The notes beneath the pieces were generated by a model. It saw nothing but the letters and a program-made list of their open reading frames with translations. It was not told where the DNA came from and did not search any database. The translations under genes and the position numbers were made by a program. From NCBI RefSeq assembly GCF_002591975.1, contig NZ_NVQE01000007.1, positions 1-64,000 on the forward strand: 64,000 nucleotides of DNA, given 5' to 3'. The stretch comes from Mycobacterium neglectum. GTDB lineage: Bacteria > Actinomycetota > Actinomycetes > Mycobacteriales > Mycobacteriaceae. Positions within the stretch are counted from its first letter, which is position 1. Each line of letters starts with the position of its first letter. Positions 52,474 to 61,817 of this stretch are shown here, one piece after another.

Positions 52474-54765
52474 CTACTCCCAAACAACCTCGGACGGCTC
52501 CTTGTCGGGACGCAGACCTCGCCAACTGGGTTGACGCAACCGGCCGTCGGAGGTCCGTTCGCTGTAACGCACTTCGCCCACCAGCTCCGGCCGCACGAAG
52601 GTGACGCCTCGGGCGTCGAGCTTGGAAAGACGTGCATTGAAAGGCGATTCGTCGGTTTCCAGCGGCTTGAGGATGCCCTTGAGCTTCGTCAGCTCCTTCT
52701 CGGTGAATCCCGTGCCGACCCGTCCCACGAACTGCAGGCCACCGTCAGCCGGGATCCCGAGCATCAACGCGCCGATACCACTGGAGCGGCCGCCCTCACC
52801 TTTCCGCCAACCACCGATCACGACTTCCTGGGTGTTCCAGATCTTGTCCTTGATCCACGACGACGACCGTCGCCCCGGCTGATAGGTCGCGTCCCGCTTC
52901 TTCGCGACCACACCTTCCCAGCGCTGTTCACGCGCATGCTTCAGCGCCTCGGGACCGTCGCCGGGCAGCAGGTCCGGCACGATCAAGCCGCCACCTTCGG
53001 CGAGCGCTTCCAGCAGGCGGCGACGATCGGAGTACTTGGCCTTGAGAAGGGATCGCCCGTCGAGATACAGGATGTCGAACGCCCAGAACTCCACCCGGGT
53101 GGATCGCGCGCGGTTCTGCATCTCGCCGAAGCTCGGCACCCCGTGCTCGTCGAGTGCCACAGCTTCACCGTCGAGAATTACCTGGTGATCTGCGAGATCG
53201 GCTGCGAGCGCTGCGAATTGCGGATACTCGTCAGTGACGTCGCGGCCACGGCGGGACCGCAGGTTGAGCCGGCCGTGGTTCGCGTCGACCAGCACCCGAT
53301 AGCCATCCCACTTGCCCTCGAACGCCCATTGCGCCGAGGTCAACTTCGAAATCGAGCCTTCCGTGGCGAGCATCGGCGCCAGATCGCTCGCCTGCGGATT
53401 GGCCTGCTCCTTCATGCGGTGCGCCAGCCAGTTCTTGCCGTTCGTCTGGATCAGCGCGTAGCGACCGTCGATCTTTTTGCCGTGCAACGTGATGATGACT
53501 TCGCCGCCCTTCTCGGGGCCGTCCGGGGAGTGATCGCGGAATTTCTCGGTCTCGTAAGTGCCGGTATCCCAAATGATCACTTTGCCGCCGCCGTACTCGC
53601 CCTTCGGTATCTCGCCCTCGAAGCTGCCGTATTCGAACGGATGGTCCTCTGTATGCACGGCCAGGTGGTTGACCGACGGCGTGTCGGGCAGGTTCTTCGG
53701 CACGGCCCAGCTGACGAGCACACCGTTGCGCTCCAGCCGGAAGTCGTAGTGCAGCCGCCGTGCGTGGTGTTCCTGGATGACGAAGAAGTCGTCGTTGCCC
53801 GCGGTCGGCGCGACGTTGGGGACCGGCTCGGGTGTCTTGCCGGCATCGCGCATGCTGCGGTAGGTGGTCAGCGCATCCGCCGCTGGTGCGTCGGCATCCA
53901 TCTCAGCCAGCAGGTCACCGTGTTTGGCCACCCGTTCGAGCACCTCGTCGAATCGCAGGTGCTTCAACTTCGGGTCGTCGATCTCATCCCAGGTTCGGGG
54001 CGCGGCAACGGTCGGATGTTCGCGTCCGCGAAGGGAATACGGCGCGATTGTCGTCTTAGCCGCGCTGTTCTGGCTCCAGTCGAGGAACACCTTGCCGGTG
54101 CGCAGGCTCTTCGTCATGGTCGCGGTGACCTGCTTGGGCATTGTCTGTTCCAGCTGCTGCGCCACCCGTTTCGCGAGCACCGACGCACCTCGTGAACTGA
54201 TCGGCTCGGCCAGCGGTACATACAGATGCAGTCCCTTGCTGCCGCTGGTGAGTGGAAAGGTCGTCAGTCCGATGTCGGCGATGAGATCGCGAACCTCATG
54301 AGCCACCTTGCACAGCTGCCGGAACGTCACGCCTTCGCCGGGATCGAGGTCGAACACGATGCGAGTGGCGAGCCCCGGCGTCTGCTCGGCGCCTTCCTCT
54401 CTGGTCCAGGTGCTGACGAATCGCCATTGCGGCACGTGCACTTCCAACGACGCCTGCTGCGCAATCCACGCCAGCCCCTCGGCGCTGTTGATGATCGGAT
54501 ACGTGGTGGTGCCCGACTTGTGAGTGATCGAACCCCGCTCGAGCCAGTCCGGGGCCGAGGAGGCGAGCTGTTTCTCGAAGAATGCGGGCTCGTCGACGCC
54601 GTTTGGCCAGCGTTTACGGGTCACCGCCCGACCTGCGATGTGCGGCACCATCGCCTCGGCCACGTTGATGTAGTAGTCGAAGACCTCGGCCTTGGTGGTC
54701 CCCGTAGCCGGGTACAGCACCTTGTCGGGGTTGGTCAGCTTCACCCGACCGAACTGATCCACCAC
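52474..54765 (-). CDS. ligD: ATP-dependent DNA ligase D (polymerase-phosphoesterase-ligase)
   Basis: A 763-residue LigD in the mycobacterial domain order: primase-polymerase (about 1-290, with IVFDLDPGEG metal Asp pair), 3'-phosphoesterase (about 310-470, HHARRLHYDFRLE and W/GxGEYGGG), and ligase (from about 475, with EGKWDGYR adenylation Lys and VAKKRDATYQPGRRS). It repairs double-strand breaks by non-homologous end joining with Ku. Unlike M. tuberculosis, no ku gene is divergent from it here. Confidence 0.95.
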   Translation of the reverse strand: MVDQFGRVKLTNPDKVLYPATGTTKAEVFDYYINVAEAMVPHIAGRAVTRKRWPNGVDEPAFFEKQLASSAPDWLERGSITHKSGTTTYPIINSAEGLAWIAQQASLEVHVPQWRFVSTWTREEGAEQTPGLATRIVFDLDPGEGVTFRQLCKVAHEVRDLIADIGLTTFPLTSGSKGLHLYVPLAEPISSRGASVLAKRVAQQLEQTMPKQVTATMTKSLRTGKVFLDWSQNSAAKTTIAPYSLRGREHPTVAAPRTWDEIDDPKLKHLRFDEVLERVAKHGDLLAEMDADAPAADALTTYRSMRDAGKTPEPVPNVAPTAGNDDFFVIQEHHARRLHYDFRLERNGVLVSWAVPKNLPDTPSVNHLAVHTEDHPFEYGSFEGEIPKGEYGGGKVIIWDTGTYETEKFRDHSPDGPEKGGEVIITLHGKKIDGRYALIQTNGKNWLAHRMKEQANPQASDLAPMLATEGSISKLTSAQWAFEGKWDGYRVLVDANHGRLNLRSRRGRDVTDEYPQFAALAADLADHQVILDGEAVALDEHGVPSFGEMQNRARSTRVEFWAFDILYLDGRSLLKAKYSDRRRLLEALAEGGGLIVPDLLPGDGPEALKHAREQRWEGVVAKKRDATYQPGRRSSSWIKDKIWNTQEVVIGGWRKGEGGRSSGIGALMLGIPADGGLQFVGRVGTGFTEKELTKLKGILKPLETDESPFNARLSKLDARGVTFVRPELVGEVRYSERTSDGRLRQPSWRGLRPDKEPSEVVWE

Positions 54766-54796
54766 ACCAAGGTATTACCCGCGGTAGCGTCGGACT

Positions 54797-55030
54797 ATGA
54801 GAAGAATCTTTGCGGCGTGCCTGCTTGCAGGGGCAGCCATCGTCTTCTCGGCCCCGCAGGCCGGCGCAGACCCTGAAGATCTTGTGCCCTACTGTTCCGG
54901 CGACCAGACGCCGATGGACAACAACTGCCGACCGATGGCCCATCAGGAGGCCACCCACGGAAGTGGAAGCGGCCTCAGCCCGAACCTGCCGAGCGGCCTG
55001 GACCCGGCCAACCCTGCGGTGGTCGGCTAA
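54797..55030 (+). CDS. Small secreted protein
   Basis: A 77-residue protein: a signal peptide (MRRIFAACLLAGAAIVFSAP, cleavage near AGADP) followed by a 50-residue mature part with two Cys (PYCSG and NNCRP) and a C-terminal Pro/Gly segment SGLDPANPAVVG. It resembles a widespread group of tiny mycobacterial exported proteins of unknown function. It is divergent from ligD, 31 bp apart. Confidence 0.75.
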   Translation: MRRIFAACLLAGAAIVFSAPQAGADPEDLVPYCSGDQTPMDNNCRPMAHQEATHGSGSGLSPNLPSGLDPANPAVVG

Positions 55031-55119
55031 CGCAGATCACTGGGATGGCTCAAGAGTGCACACAGGGTCGGTGATTCGCGACGCGAACAGCCCTGGGCGC
55101 AATCTTCGCACCTGCGCAT

Positions 55120-56379
55120 CTACTCATCGTCGAACGCCAGCACTTCGAACGGCTCGGTGGGCGTTTCGGCGATCGCCATCTTCGCCGCGGAATCGGTGGG
55201 GATGACGCCACGGGCCAACGCCGCGAGTGCCTTGTTCGTGCCGACGTCGTGGCCCGCCTGCTCGCTCAACAGCCACCGCACCTCGAGCAGGTCGCAGTAC
55301 GCCTGGATCGGAGTGCCCTTCCGGTTGACGACGTCGTGTGCGAGGCGCTCGTAGGGGGTCAGCACCTCGATAACCCACAGCCGCGCCGCCGTGGACTCGT
55401 CTACATCGTGGCCGGCTTCCCGGCACAGCTGCGCCTGGTAGGCCAGCAGGTCGCCAAGCAATATCTGGGCCTGCCCCTCGCCCACGTCCAGTCCGGTGAG
55501 CTCCTGCAGTCGCTGCGCGTGGTATCGCCGATCACCAACGGCTACATGAAGTTTCAGGTCGCCCGACTCGATCGGCTGCAGCGACACCTCGTCGACCGCG
55601 AACCCAAGCTCGTTCAGGCGACGGACGGTCCCCTCGACGCGATAGCGGTCGGTGAAGCCGAAGACGGGCTCGGCGTGCAGCGTGTCCCAGAGCGTCTCGT
55701 ACCGGGTTCTGGTCTGCTCCACCTCTGCGATCAACACATCTTCCAGGGCGGTTCGCCCGAGGCGTTCGGCGAGGTCGACCATTCCCATTGCGACGTTCTC
55801 GACCATGATGTCGAGGTCGTGCTCGCGCTGACCCCGGCTCAGAGCGGGGTGCACCTCCGAGGTCTCGGCGTCGACGAGCCACGCCTGAAGGATCTGGCCG
55901 TCACGGGAGAACAGCGTGTTGGCCAGCGAGCAGTCACCCCAGAACACACCGTGCCGGTGCAGCTCAACCAACAAGCCGGCCATCCCGTCCAGCAGCCGGG
56001 CCCGGTGTTTGGGTTGATCCGGCGGCAGCCGCATGAACAGCCGGCGGTACTGCCAGGACCCCTCTAGATATCGGGTGACCAGAATCGCGGTGTCGAATTC
56101 GGGCTGCACCACCACACCGGCGGGACGCACCGCGGGCAGGCCCATCTCTTCGAGCCGCCGCAGGACGTCGTACTCCTTGGCCGCGATTCGAGGCGGCATG
56201 TCCTTGACCGCCCACAGTGCGTCGTCGGCGTCGACGAACTTCACCAGGTGACGGCTGGGTCCCACCGCGATGTCGCGCAATGGGACGTCGGGAACCGTCC
56301 ATTCGCGCAGCGGCCGGTCCCACGGGAGCGCCAGCAGACCCGGATTTGTTGTCCGGAGCCGGAACTCCGGCGCACGCAT
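55120..56379 (-). CDS. DUF4032 kinase-like protein of the polyol operon
   Basis: A 419-residue cytosolic protein. Residues 25-210 resemble the lipopolysaccharide-kinase (WaaP/Kdo) fold with the key residues present: Lys59 in WAVKDMP, Glu69 in KEYDVL, Asp149 and Asn154 in WGDCSLANTLF, Asp170 in LVDAET. The remainder is DUF4032. ATG 56379 lies only 2 bp after the importer ATPase stop, so it belongs to the polyol operon. It might phosphorylate the imported polyol or a regulator, or bind nucleotide only. Confidence 0.8.
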   Translation of the reverse strand: MRAPEFRLRTTNPGLLALPWDRPLREWTVPDVPLRDIAVGPSRHLVKFVDADDALWAVKDMPPRIAAKEYDVLRRLEEMGLPAVRPAGVVVQPEFDTAILVTRYLEGSWQYRRLFMRLPPDQPKHRARLLDGMAGLLVELHRHGVFWGDCSLANTLFSRDGQILQAWLVDAETSEVHPALSRGQREHDLDIMVENVAMGMVDLAERLGRTALEDVLIAEVEQTRTRYETLWDTLHAEPVFGFTDRYRVEGTVRRLNELGFAVDEVSLQPIESGDLKLHVAVGDRRYHAQRLQELTGLDVGEGQAQILLGDLLAYQAQLCREAGHDVDESTAARLWVIEVLTPYERLAHDVVNRKGTPIQAYCDLLEVRWLLSEQAGHDVGTNKALAALARGVIPTDSAAKMAIAETPTEPFEVLAFDDE

Positions 56380-56381
56380 GC

Positions 56382-57461
56382 TCAGTTGATGCGCTCGCCG
56401 GATTCCGGACGGAACAGATGCACCGCGCCTTCGGGGTTCTTGCGCAGTCGAACCGTGTCGGCCAGCTTCGGCGCGGTGCGCGGGTTGCACCGCGCGACCA
56501 GTTCCACGCCCGAACCTGCGTGGGTGTACACGTACGCCTCACTGCCGAGATCCTCGACTAGGTCGACCACGACCTCGACGCCATCGGAGTCGGAGATCTC
56601 GAGCTGCTCGGGCCGGATACCGAAGGTGACCTCCGATAGGCCCGCGTCGCTCAGCTTGGTCAGATCGTCACGCTCGAGTTGCAGCGTCGAATCGCCGATC
56701 TTGACGCCGTCGGCGGCGACGGACAGGTCCACCAGATTCATCGCCGGCGATCCGATGAATCCCGCGACGAAGGCGTTGGCCGGCCGGTCGTATAGCTCGT
56801 TGGGCGAGGCGAACTGCTGCAGCTTCCCGAACCGCAGAACGGCCACCCGGTCGCCCATTGTCATCGCCTCGACCTGGTCGTGCGTGACATAGACGGTGGT
56901 GGTGCCGAGACGCCGTTGCAGCGCCGCGATTTGGGTGCGGGTCTGCACGCGCAGCTTCGCGTCGAGGTTCGAAAGTGGCTCGTCCATACAGAACACCTGT
57001 GGCTCGCGGACGATGGCGCGCCCCATCGCCACGCGCTGACGCTGTCCACCGGACAGCTTGGCGGGCTTGCGATCCAGGAACTCGGTGAGGTCGAGGATCT
57101 TGGCCGCATCTTCAACCTTCTTGCGGCGCTCGTCGGCGGACACGCCGCGCAGCTTCAACGCGAAACCCATGTTCTCGGCGACGGTCTTGTTCGGATACAG
57201 CGCGTAGTTCTGAAATACCATCGCGATGTCGCGGTCCTTGGACGGCACGCCGACCATGTTCTTGCCGCCGATTTCGATGGTGCCCTCGTCGATGTCCTCG
57301 AGGCCGGCGAGCATGCGCAGCGCCGTGCTCTTTCCGGATCCCGACGGACCCACCAGGACAACGAATTCACCGTCGGTGATGTCGAGATTGAGCGAATCGA
57401 CCGCGAGCTTGTCCGAGCCCTCGTAGATGCAGGTGGCGTTGGTGTAGGTGATGGATGCCAT
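56382..57461 (-). CDS. Sugar/polyol ABC transporter ATPase (MalK/UgpC/SmoK type)
   Basis: A 359-residue ATPase with Walker A GPSGSGKST, Q-loop, signature LSGGQRQRVAMG, Walker B FCMDEPLSNLDAKLR and His switch THDQ. Its C-terminal 120 residues form the TOBE/OB regulatory domain of carbohydrate importers. It drives the two permeases upstream. Polyol specificity is inferred from the dehydrogenases and the SorC regulator beside it, not from the ATPase. Confidence 0.92.
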   Translation of the reverse strand: MASITYTNATCIYEGSDKLAVDSLNLDITDGEFVVLVGPSGSGKSTALRMLAGLEDIDEGTIEIGGKNMVGVPSKDRDIAMVFQNYALYPNKTVAENMGFALKLRGVSADERRKKVEDAAKILDLTEFLDRKPAKLSGGQRQRVAMGRAIVREPQVFCMDEPLSNLDAKLRVQTRTQIAALQRRLGTTTVYVTHDQVEAMTMGDRVAVLRFGKLQQFASPNELYDRPANAFVAGFIGSPAMNLVDLSVAADGVKIGDSTLQLERDDLTKLSDAGLSEVTFGIRPEQLEISDSDGVEVVVDLVEDLGSEAYVYTHAGSGVELVARCNPRTAPKLADTVRLRKNPEGAVHLFRPESGERIN

Positions 57462-57495
57462 TGGTGTTCTCCGTGTTTTGTCGGGGTTTCGGGGG

Positions 57496-58365
57496 TTACT
57501 TGATCGCGCCGAACGAAAGTCCGCGCACCAGCTTGTTCTGTGCGAACCACCCGCACAGGATCACGGGAAGTGCCGCCATGGTTGCGGCCGCCGACAGCAC
57601 GGCCCAGTACTGACCCTCACCGGCGATGAAGCCGACGAGGTACACCGGCATCGTCTGAGCGTTCACCGCGGTCAGGTTGACCGCGAAGAAAAACTCGTTC
57701 CAGGCGAAGATGACGCAGATCAGCGCCGTGGCTGCGATACCGGGTGACACCAACGGGAGGATCACCTCGCGTACCGACCGCCACAGGCTGGCGCCGTCGA
57801 GACTGGCCGCTTCGAGCAGTTCCGCTGGCACCTCGAGGAAGAACGACCGCATCATCCACACCGCGATCGGTAGGTTCATCGAGGTGTAAAGAATGACCAA
57901 CGCCCAGATGTTGTCCAGCAGACCGATGTTGGACACGATCACATACAACGGAAGGATCGCCGCGACGATCGGCAGCATCTTGGTGCTCATGAAGAAGAAC
58001 AACGCGTCCTGCGTCTTGCGCACCGGCCGCAACGACAACGCGAAGGCCGCGGGAGTGCCGAGGAGCAGCACCAGAAGCGTCGAAATGACGGTGGCCCAAA
58101 CGGAGTTCAGCATGGCGGGCCCGATGCCTTGATCGAACACCTTCCCGTACTGATCCAGCGTGGGCGTGAAGAACAGGGTTGGCGGGCTGGTTGCCGCGTC
58201 ACCTTCCTGCTTGAAGGATGTCAACACCATCCAGAACACCGGGAAGAAGAACCCCAGCCCGACCAACCAGGCCACCGCACCCCACGCGTCGAACTTCCTG
58301 GCCTTCTTCTTCGACGACTGCGCGGGAGCATCTGTCGCCGAAACAGTTTCAGCAGTGGTGGTCAT
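57496..58365 (-). CDS. Polyol ABC transporter permease (MalG/SmoG type)
   Basis: A 289-residue inner-membrane permease with six hydrophobic helices and the EAA loop (AAELLEAASLDGASLWRSVREVILPLVSPGI) that touches the ATPase. The N-terminal 30 residues are charged. Its ATG shares a base with the stop of the other permease (TGATG). Confidence 0.9.
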   Translation of the reverse strand: MTTTAETVSATDAPAQSSKKKARKFDAWGAVAWLVGLGFFFPVFWMVLTSFKQEGDAATSPPTLFFTPTLDQYGKVFDQGIGPAMLNSVWATVISTLLVLLLGTPAAFALSLRPVRKTQDALFFFMSTKMLPIVAAILPLYVIVSNIGLLDNIWALVILYTSMNLPIAVWMMRSFFLEVPAELLEAASLDGASLWRSVREVILPLVSPGIAATALICVIFAWNEFFFAVNLTAVNAQTMPVYLVGFIAGEGQYWAVLSAAATMAALPVILCGWFAQNKLVRGLSFGAIK

Positions 58366-59342
58366 CAGGCCGCCTCTTCCTTGCCGGAGAATGATTTGAA
58401 GATCAACCGGAGCGCGAAGCTCGCGATGAAGATCGTGAAGATCACCACCACCACGCCCATGGCCGCCGCCTGGCCCATGTCAAAGCCGAGGAACGCCCGC
58501 TGGTAGATGTAGAACGGCAGGTTCGCGCTCGCGATGCCCGGCCCGCCCTGCGTCATCATGTAGATGGCGTCGAACGTGTTCACCAGGTAGACCGCACCGA
58601 GCACCACGCCCAATTCGATGAAGCGCCGAAGGTGGGGCAGCGTCAACTCGCGGAAGAGTTGTATCGCGCCCGCACCGTCGACTCGACCGGCCTCCAGGAT
58701 GTCGCGAGGCATCGACTGGAGGCCGGCGAGGATCAGCAGCATCATGAACGGTGTCCACTGCCAGATCAGTTCGACCATGACCATGGTGAGTGGGAACTGG
58801 CCGATCCAGTCCACCGGACCGATGCCGACCAGCGACAGCACCCAGTTGAGGATGCCGTTCGTCGGATCGAGGATCGTGGTTTTCCAGATCAGCGCCGCCG
58901 CAACGGGTGTGACAAGAAACGGCGTGATCAGCAGTGTCCGGACGACGCCCCGGCCCAAGAATGCGCGGTCCAGCAGCAGCGCAATCAGCAGGCCGAGAAA
59001 TGCCGAAACCAGCACGACACCGACGATGAGGATGACGGTGTTCAGGCCCACCCGCCAGAACTGGCTGTCCTTCGCGACGGCAATGTAGTTGCTCAGTCCC
59101 ACGAACTGACGCGAGCCCGGCCGCACCAGGTTCCACGACAGCGTCGAGTAGTACAGCGTGAACAGGAACGGGATCTGGGTGACCACGATCATGAAGATCA
59201 GCGCGGGGAGTAGCGGGCCGCGTCGGCGCCAGCCTTCGGCGCGACTCACCCCGGCGCCCTGCGCCTCCCGGATCTTGCGGACCCGTTCGGCCACGGCGCC
59301 CTCGCTAGCGTCAGCCCTGGTATCAGCGGTAACGGTCATCAC
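58365..59342 (-). CDS. Polyol ABC transporter permease (MalF/SmoF type)
   Basis: A 325-residue permease with a charged N-terminus and six hydrophobic helices; its EAA loop is MPRDILEAGRVDGAGAIQLFRELTLPHLRRF. It overlaps the binding-protein gene upstream by 4 bp (ATGA) and the second permease by one base. Confidence 0.9.
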   Translation of the reverse strand: MMTVTADTRADASEGAVAERVRKIREAQGAGVSRAEGWRRRGPLLPALIFMIVVTQIPFLFTLYYSTLSWNLVRPGSRQFVGLSNYIAVAKDSQFWRVGLNTVILIVGVVLVSAFLGLLIALLLDRAFLGRGVVRTLLITPFLVTPVAAALIWKTTILDPTNGILNWVLSLVGIGPVDWIGQFPLTMVMVELIWQWTPFMMLLILAGLQSMPRDILEAGRVDGAGAIQLFRELTLPHLRRFIELGVVLGAVYLVNTFDAIYMMTQGGPGIASANLPFYIYQRAFLGFDMGQAAAMGVVVVIFTIFIASFALRLIFKSFSGKEEAA

Positions 59343-60703
59343 TTCTCCTGATATGTGCGGCCGACGACCTCGGCGTATTCCTGTGCTTGGGAGAGCGCTT
59401 CGTCCACCGTCTTCTGTCCGGCGATCGCTGCGCTGATCTGCTGGCTCACCCGAGTACCGAGGTCCTGAAACTCCGGGATACCGACGAACTGCACGCCGGT
59501 GTACGGAACCGGCTGCACCGTGGGCTCGTTCGGGCTCGCGTTCTCGATCGACCGAAGCGTCAGCGGCCCGTAGGACTCGGAGATCGCCTCATACTCAGGA
59601 AGATCGGTATAGGTCGACGTCCGACTGCCCGGTGGGACGCGGGCCCATCCCAGCTGCTCGCCGACCAGCTTCATGTAGTCCTTGCTGGTCATCCAGGAGA
59701 TGAACTTCCACGCGCCCTCAGGATTCTTGGCGTGTTTCGGGATTCCCAGCGCCCAGGTGTAGAGCCACCCCGAGTCCGGCTTCTCGACGATCGGCGCCGG
59801 TAGATAGCCGATCTTGCCGACCAGGTCCGGGTAGGTCTTGGGGTCCTCCAGCACCGAGACGGCCGACGTCGCGTCGTACCACATGGCCGTCTGCCCCTGA
59901 CCGAACAGGTTGGCGCACTCCTGGAATCCCGTTGACGAGGCGCCCAGTTCGCCGGCCTCGTTGATGAGGTCGACGTAGAAGTTGACGGCCTCGCTCACCT
60001 CGGGGCTGTTGAGTTGGGCGTTCCACTGCTCGTCGTACCAGCGACCGCCGAATGTGTTGATAACGGTGTCAAGCGGTGCCAGCACCTCACCCCAGCCCGG
60101 CTTGCCGCGCAGGCAGATTCCCGCTCGGTCGTCGGTCTTGAGCTTCTTCGCCCATTCGGCAACCTCTTGCCATTGCGGCTGGTAATTCGGATCCTGATTG
60201 ACCTGGATACCGGCCTGTTCGAAGAGGTCCTTGCGGTACATCAGGAAGGATGACTCACCGTAGAACGGGACGGCATACATGTTGCCCTCATACGACAGCG
60301 AGTCGCGCAGCGACGGTATGAAGTCGTTCTCGTCGTATCCCGGTGTGTTCTTCGCGAACTCCGAAAGGTTCATCAGCCAACCATCTTTCGCCCACTGCGG
60401 CGTTTCGAAATTGCTGATCATCACGACGTCGAACTCGCTGCCGCCCATCGCTGACGACATGGTGATCTTGGCGCGCGCCTGGTTCTCCGACAGCGTGATG
60501 AACTTCAGCTTCGTGCCGGGATTCTCCTTCTCGAACTCGGTCGACAACTTCTGCGCGTCGGTCATCTGCGAGTTGGACACCAGCGCGATGGTCACCTGAT
60601 TGTCTGAAGCGCCGAGGCTGCCCGCACCGGAACAGCCCACCGCCGTCAGAGTCAGGCCCGCCACGGCCGCCAATGCGGCACATCGCTTGAGCGCTTTCAC
60701 CAT
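59339..60703 (-). CDS. Polyol ABC transporter solute-binding lipoprotein
   Basis: A 454-residue extracytoplasmic binding protein. Starting at ATG 60703 it has a lipoprotein signal (MVKALKRCAALAAVAGLTLT, lipobox AVGC), then a family-1 solute-binding fold (WKFISWMTSKDYMKLVGEQLG near the end). Upstream in-frame codons overlap the regulator gene and are discarded. First transport gene after the regulator, 19 bp apart. Confidence 0.9.
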   Translation of the reverse strand: MVKALKRCAALAAVAGLTLTAVGCSGAGSLGASDNQVTIALVSNSQMTDAQKLSTEFEKENPGTKLKFITLSENQARAKITMSSAMGGSEFDVVMISNFETPQWAKDGWLMNLSEFAKNTPGYDENDFIPSLRDSLSYEGNMYAVPFYGESSFLMYRKDLFEQAGIQVNQDPNYQPQWQEVAEWAKKLKTDDRAGICLRGKPGWGEVLAPLDTVINTFGGRWYDEQWNAQLNSPEVSEAVNFYVDLINEAGELGASSTGFQECANLFGQGQTAMWYDATSAVSVLEDPKTYPDLVGKIGYLPAPIVEKPDSGWLYTWALGIPKHAKNPEGAWKFISWMTSKDYMKLVGEQLGWARVPPGSRTSTYTDLPEYEAISESYGPLTLRSIENASPNEPTVQPVPYTGVQFVGIPEFQDLGTRVSQQISAAIAGQKTVDEALSQAQEYAEVVGRTYQEK

Positions 60704-60722
60704 CACTTCACCTTTCACTGCA

Positions 60723-61745
60723 TCATTTCTGGGCCAGCAGCCAACGAGCACAATCGATGTCGCAAACCAGCAACCTGGCCAAGTTTCCGCGGAGCGCGCC
60801 AAGCGTGGCGGGATATTTTGTTGCGCCACTGGAGATCAGGATCGTCTTCTGGCAGCCGCGGATGTCCTCGAGTGGCACGGAGACCGCGCGCTGCTGAAGT
60901 TCGGTGTCGACGGGAGCGCCCTCCGCGTCAAAGAATCGGCCCCCGATCTCACCCACCGCTCCCAGCGAGATCAGCTCGTCGAGCATGCGGATGTCGAGAA
61001 AACTGCCTTCGAACAGAGTCGTTGAAGTCGATACGGCGCCGACGCCGAACAGCATGATATCGGCCCGTCTGCCCGCATCGAGTGTCCGCGACATCACCGA
61101 GTCGCTGCGCATCGAGGCTACGGTCGATGGGTCGGCGTAGAGCGGGGCGGGCAAGCGGATCGTGCTGGCACGCAACATATCTGCGCACCGGCTGAGGATA
61201 AGCTCCGTGCCGGTCTGGTACGCCGCGGTGGACATGGCGCCGTCCAGCTGCACCACGACCCGACAGCTCGCCACGCCCGGCACCAGCGCCGTGGCCACCG
61301 CGACCTGCTCAGGGCCCCAGGTGAATCCGAGGACATCCTCGGGCTCGAGCCGGCGCATCAACAGTGCGGCCGCGGCGCGACCCACGCTCGCGAACGCTGC
61401 CGGCCGTCCGGGCGAGCCGACGTCGATGCCGTGCCCGGCCACCACCGCTTCGGTCAGGCCGAACCGGCGTTCGAGCTCACGCTCCTCATCGGCGTGCAGA
61501 TCGTCACGCATATCGGGCGGCACAACGACCTCGATGCGCACCAGTCCCCTGGCCTTTGCCCGTGCCACCAATCGCCCCGCGGTGGGCCGCGAGACACCGA
61601 GACGCGTGGCGATCTCGGCCTGGGTCAGACCGTCGAGGTAGTACAGCGTGGCTGCCCGCAGCGCGAGTCGAAGGTCCTCAGGCGTCGAGGCACGGCTCTG
61701 CGCCGGTGCCCCGGCCACCTTGCCGTTCGACGTCGATGCGGTCAC
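60723..61745 (-). CDS. SorC-family sugar-binding transcriptional regulator
   Basis: A 340-residue regulator with an N-terminal HTH (LYYLDGLTQAEIATRLGVSRPTAGRLVARAKARGLV) and a C-terminal sugar-binding domain (GVGAVSTSTTLFEGSFL, KTILISSGATKYPATLGAL). GTG 61745 is preferred to TTG 61769, which would leave almost no room for the operator. It heads the minus-strand transporter operon and probably senses the phosphorylated or free polyol, acting also on the divergent dehydrogenases. Confidence 0.86.
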   Translation of the reverse strand: MTASTSNGKVAGAPAQSRASTPEDLRLALRAATLYYLDGLTQAEIATRLGVSRPTAGRLVARAKARGLVRIEVVVPPDMRDDLHADEERELERRFGLTEAVVAGHGIDVGSPGRPAAFASVGRAAAALLMRRLEPEDVLGFTWGPEQVAVATALVPGVASCRVVVQLDGAMSTAAYQTGTELILSRCADMLRASTIRLPAPLYADPSTVASMRSDSVMSRTLDAGRRADIMLFGVGAVSTSTTLFEGSFLDIRMLDELISLGAVGEIGGRFFDAEGAPVDTELQQRAVSVPLEDIRGCQKTILISSGATKYPATLGALRGNLARLLVCDIDCARWLLAQK

Positions 61746-61772
61746 GAATGCCGCCTCACTTCCCCTCAATCG

Positions 61773-61788
61773 GTGAGCATTTGCTCAC
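61773..61788. promoter_or_regulatory. SorC operator between divergent polyol operons
   Basis: GTGAGCATTTGCTCAC has perfect 7-bp arms around TT. A half-site TGCTCATCAC lies at 61802-61811, and TAACAT (61814-61819) resembles a -10 box six bases ahead of a GTG at 61827, so the dehydrogenase transcript may be leaderless. Confidence 0.65.
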
Positions 61789-61817
61789 AGATGCGTGTAG
61801 ATGCTCATCACGCTAAC

